Of a DNA stretch of 47,500 nt, positions 45,453-47,500 are shown piece after piece; position 1 is the first letter of the stretch; every line of letters starts with the position of its first letter. The notes under the pieces are model-generated. The model ran no database searches. It was not told the origin of the DNA and saw nothing but the letters and a program-made list of their open reading frames with translations. Source of the DNA: Prionace glauca (Eukaryota > Chordata > Chondrichthyes > Carcharhiniformes > Carcharhinidae); the NCBI GenBank assembly GCA_037974335.1, contig CM075760.1, positions 13,081,845 to 13,129,344 of the forward strand, written 5' to 3'. Position numbers and translations under genes: made by a program.

Positions 45453-45636
45453 AGAACATAAGAAATAGGAGCAGGAGTAGGCCATCTGGCCCTTCGAGCC
45501 TGCCCCGCCATTCAATAAGATCATGGCTGATCTGTCGTGGCTCAGCTCCACCTTCCCGCCCTCTCCCCATAACCCTTAATCCCTTCTCTTATCAAAAACC
45601 CATCAACCCGTTTCTTAAAAATATTTAGCGAGGCAC
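45453..45636 (-). mobile_element. LINE 3'-end insertion
   Basis: The reverse complement of the same terminus seen at 9980-10199 and 12118-12300 (AAGAAATAGGAGCAGGAGTA, TTCAATAAGATCATGGCTGA, CATCAACCCGTTTCTTAAAA). It is almost identical to the 9840-10199 copy, so young. It interrupts the duplicated region between copy B and the partial third copy. The 170 bp before it (45284-45452) are unrecognised. Confidence 0.9.
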
Positions 45637-46030
45637 TAATAAACTTTAAAACTTTAAGTCCCCTCTCTGTCTCTCTATCTCTTTATCTATGTCTCTCTGT
45701 CTCTCTCTCTCAGTAACTTCTTTGCAGTGTTAATGTGAGCCTTGTGACAGTAATAAATAAGTTATAAAACTTTCAACTTTAAACCCTATCTGTGACTGTG
45801 TCTGAATTCAGAGCCCAGGTCAGTGCCAGATTGAGAGGGGGGTCAGTATTGAGCAGTATTGTGTTGTCCCAAGTCTGGAGACTTCCCCACAGTCCCCTGA
45901 AAGTTTTTAAACTCCCTCTGAGAAAACCCCCTCTTTTGAAAACAAAATCCCTGTGATGCACAGCAAGATCCCACAAGGTGCAGTCAGCTGTATGTGGAGT
46001 GTTTTTTTTACTTTGGGAAATGTTTATACA
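45637..46030. repeat. Partial third copy of the 2.1-kb duplication
   Basis: Blocks matching 42550-42740 are joined directly to blocks matching 43065-43230, meaning about 330 bp is missing relative to copy A. It ends at GGAAATGTTTATACA. Confidence 0.85.
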
Positions 46031-46139
46031 ATAATTAAAATACAAGAAAATGTTTCAATAGCACAAGAGCCCAGCATTCCCCCTTCTAAGATTGCACTAA
46101 CACTGTCCAGAGATGTCCAACTAAATATTAATTCTTAAT

Positions 46140-46280
46140 ATTAAGGGTCTTTTAAGAGACTTCTGGATGAGTACATGGGATTTAATAGGATTGAGGGTTA
46201 TAGGTAAGCCTAGTAGGTAGAGATATGATTGTGGGCCGTAGGGCCTGTTTGTCCTGTAGCTTTTCTATGGTTCTAATGCT
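46140..46280 (+). mobile_element. LINE 3'-end fragment
   Basis: TTTTAAGAGACTTCTGGATG, GTACATGGGATTTAATAGGA, GGGCCGTAGGGCCTGTTTGT and CTTTTCTATGGTTCTA match the end of another CR1-like shark LINE family. It is short and sits between 121-bp repeat remnants. Confidence 0.75.
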
Positions 46281-46299
46281 TAATTCCTTGGGAAGAGAG

Positions 46300-46625
46300 A
46301 GAGAACCTGATTAATTTAAATACTAGAAAATGTTTAAATTAAACAGCACAAGAGCCCAGGATTCCCCCTTCTCAGTTACACTGTCTCTCAGTAAAATCTC
46401 AATATTAATTCATGGGGAATAGAGACAGAAATATATTAAAACACCAGAAAATGTTTAAATTAAATAGCACGAGAGCCCAGGATTCCCCCTTCTCAGTTAC
46501 ACTGTCTCTCAGTAAAACCTCAATATTAATTCATGGGGAATAGAGACAGAAATATATTAAAATACCAGAAAATGTTTAAATTAAACAGCACACGAGCCCA
46601 GGATTCCCCCTTCTCAGATTTCACT
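46300..46625. repeat. Outlying copies of the 121-bp unit
   Basis: About two and a half units of the family that forms 37352-39430, with the same internal words. It is followed to 46880 by A/G-rich sequence without recognisable content, then by the third copy of the 36985-37352 block end (46880-46980). Confidence 0.9.
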
Positions 46626-47095
46626 GAGAGATTGTCAACTAGATATTACTTCTTGGGAAAAAAGAGGGAGAGAGCGAGGGAATAAAAAAGAGAGGCAGAT
46701 AGAGGAAGGAAATGGAGAGAAAAGCAGAGAGAAATAGACAGAATGGGGGAAAAGCTGTGGAGAGGATGGAATGAAAATCTGAACTCCTGAAAACTGAATT
46801 GTAAAGACCTCTGAGTTTTATTTAACAATTAGGAACAGCGCTCTCTCTCCCACCCCTGTTATTTTAGATTTAAAACAAACTTACACACAGTTTCATCAGT
46901 AATTCACTCTCTGCCAGCCACCAAAGGGTTAATGTGTTTGTGACTAATTACAAAGCCGGGATATTTTAACCCCAGGGTTTTAAACTCCAGCCCCCCCCAA
47001 CCCCACACCCCACAATCTAACCAGAACTGGTTCATCCGAGGAAGCGAGATTAAAATTAAACCTGGATCGGGGATAATAAAGAGACAACAACTCAC

Positions 47096-47197
47096 GTGTG
47101 GCCGATAGAACAGGACTCAGTCCATCCATCCTCCTCTGGAGAAAAGCCCCTTGTCCAAGGATTCCCAGTCCCATTGCAGTCTTCACAATTCAAATCC
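47096..47197 (-). other. Exon-like segment B (unassigned)
   Basis: The minus strand has a strong acceptor (CTTTCTCTTCTCCCCAG), 102 open nucleotides and a good donor (CACAC then GTGAGT). Read in phase 2 it gives DLNCEDCNGTGNPWTRG and then FSPEEDGWTESCSIGH, with four cysteines. Phase is symmetric (2 to 2). I do not recognise a family. A diverged relative is at about 36450-36544. It may be a real exon of a gene running across the window edge or a repeat-derived piece. Confidence 0.35.
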
Positions 47198-47298
47198 CTG
47201 GGGAGAAGAGAAAGTCATTCATTAAAATACAAGAACAGGTTTAAATTAAACAGCACAAGAGCCCAGGATTCCCCCTTCTCAGTTACACTGTCACTCAC

Positions 47299-47437
47299 CC
47301 CCCCAGCCCGCCCCGGGGGTGAAGCTGGGGGACAGACCTCAGCCAGCCCTCCCTCTGGAAGATGCTCCTCTCCCTCGTCCCGCTCACACACATTCCCGTC
47401 CTTCGGATCCTCGACTCGTCGCCAGCTTTCAAAATTC
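47299..47437 (-). other. Exon-like segment A (unassigned)
   Basis: The minus strand has a strong acceptor (CTCTTTTTCTCCCTGAG), 139 nucleotides open, and a donor (GGGGGG then GTGAGT). The open frame reads NFESWRRVEDPKDGNVCERD, then EGEEHLPEGGLAEVCPPASP. It is acidic and unfamiliar. The intervening 101 bp to segment B contains the core of the 121-bp repeat. Segment A ends in phase 0 whereas B is open only when entered in phase 2, so they do not join in frame as drawn. Confidence 0.35.
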
Positions 47438-47500
47438 CTCAGGGAGAAAAAGAGAGAGAAATTGGTTATAAAGAGAGAGGGAAAAAAATCACACACAAAC

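Overview
This window is vertebrate genomic DNA, almost certainly from an elasmobranch, most likely a shark. The evidence is a complete, unrearranged immunoglobulin heavy-chain cluster of the V-D-D-J-C type with shark-style IgM domains, set among SINE and LINE families that I recognise as typical of elasmobranch genomes. The tRNA-derived HE1-type SINE at 25319-25640 is the clearest of these. All identifications rest on reading the sequence and recalled family knowledge; no database was searched.

The one clear gene lies on the minus strand and spans about 20.6 kb (roughly 33451 down to 12834). In transcription order it holds: a TATA-like box (33442-33451), leader exon (33307-33352), V exon (32871-33175) with a 23-bp-spacer RSS, D1 (32374-32389; RSS spacers 12 and 22), D2 (31986-31998; 12 and 12), and J (31547-31594; 23). 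A J-C intron of about 10.8 kb follows, then C1 (20485-20784), C2 (19760-20074), C3 (18535-18843) and C4 with a secretory tail (16921-17312). Paired AATAAA signals lie at 16879-16893. Next come a transmembrane exon TM1 (13443-13570), a tentative tiny TM2 exon (13057-13074) and a membrane poly(A) signal at 12834. Every identified exon is open, the splice phases agree, and the 12/23 pairing enforces V to D1 to D2 to J order (V to D2 is also allowed). It therefore looks like a functional germline IgM cluster. The C4 internal donor (16983) would join to TM1 to make the B-cell receptor form, while read-through makes secreted IgM with a penultimate-cysteine tailpiece.

The J-C intron is rich in structure. 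It contains an AT-rich stretch with diverged internal duplications (27.5-31.4 kb), a 39-bp tandem array, GT-rich DNA, a SINE, a long GAGT-type satellite (22.6-24.7 kb) and, just 5' of C1, a purine/pyrimidine-asymmetric block (21.8-22.5 kb). On the sense strand that block is G-rich and carries AGCT motifs, resembling a mammalian switch region.

Downstream of the gene (1-12.8 kb) there are SINEs, LINE 3' fragments, a strikingly regular 84-bp x 32 minisatellite (2448-5134), and a CpG-rich promoter-like island (10.2-10.9 kb) with clustered YY1-, RFX-, NRF1- and CRE-like motifs. Upstream of V (33.5-47.5 kb) the DNA is dominated by satellites: a C-run array of 17-21-bp units at 34.7-35.95 kb, a 121-bp array at 37.35-39.43 kb and CT repeats. 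It also holds nested segmental duplications (about 2.1 kb in tandem at 41.0-45.3 kb). At the right edge two exon-like segments (47096-47197, 47299-47437) are separated by a 101-bp intron-like sequence made of the same unit that forms the 121-bp array.
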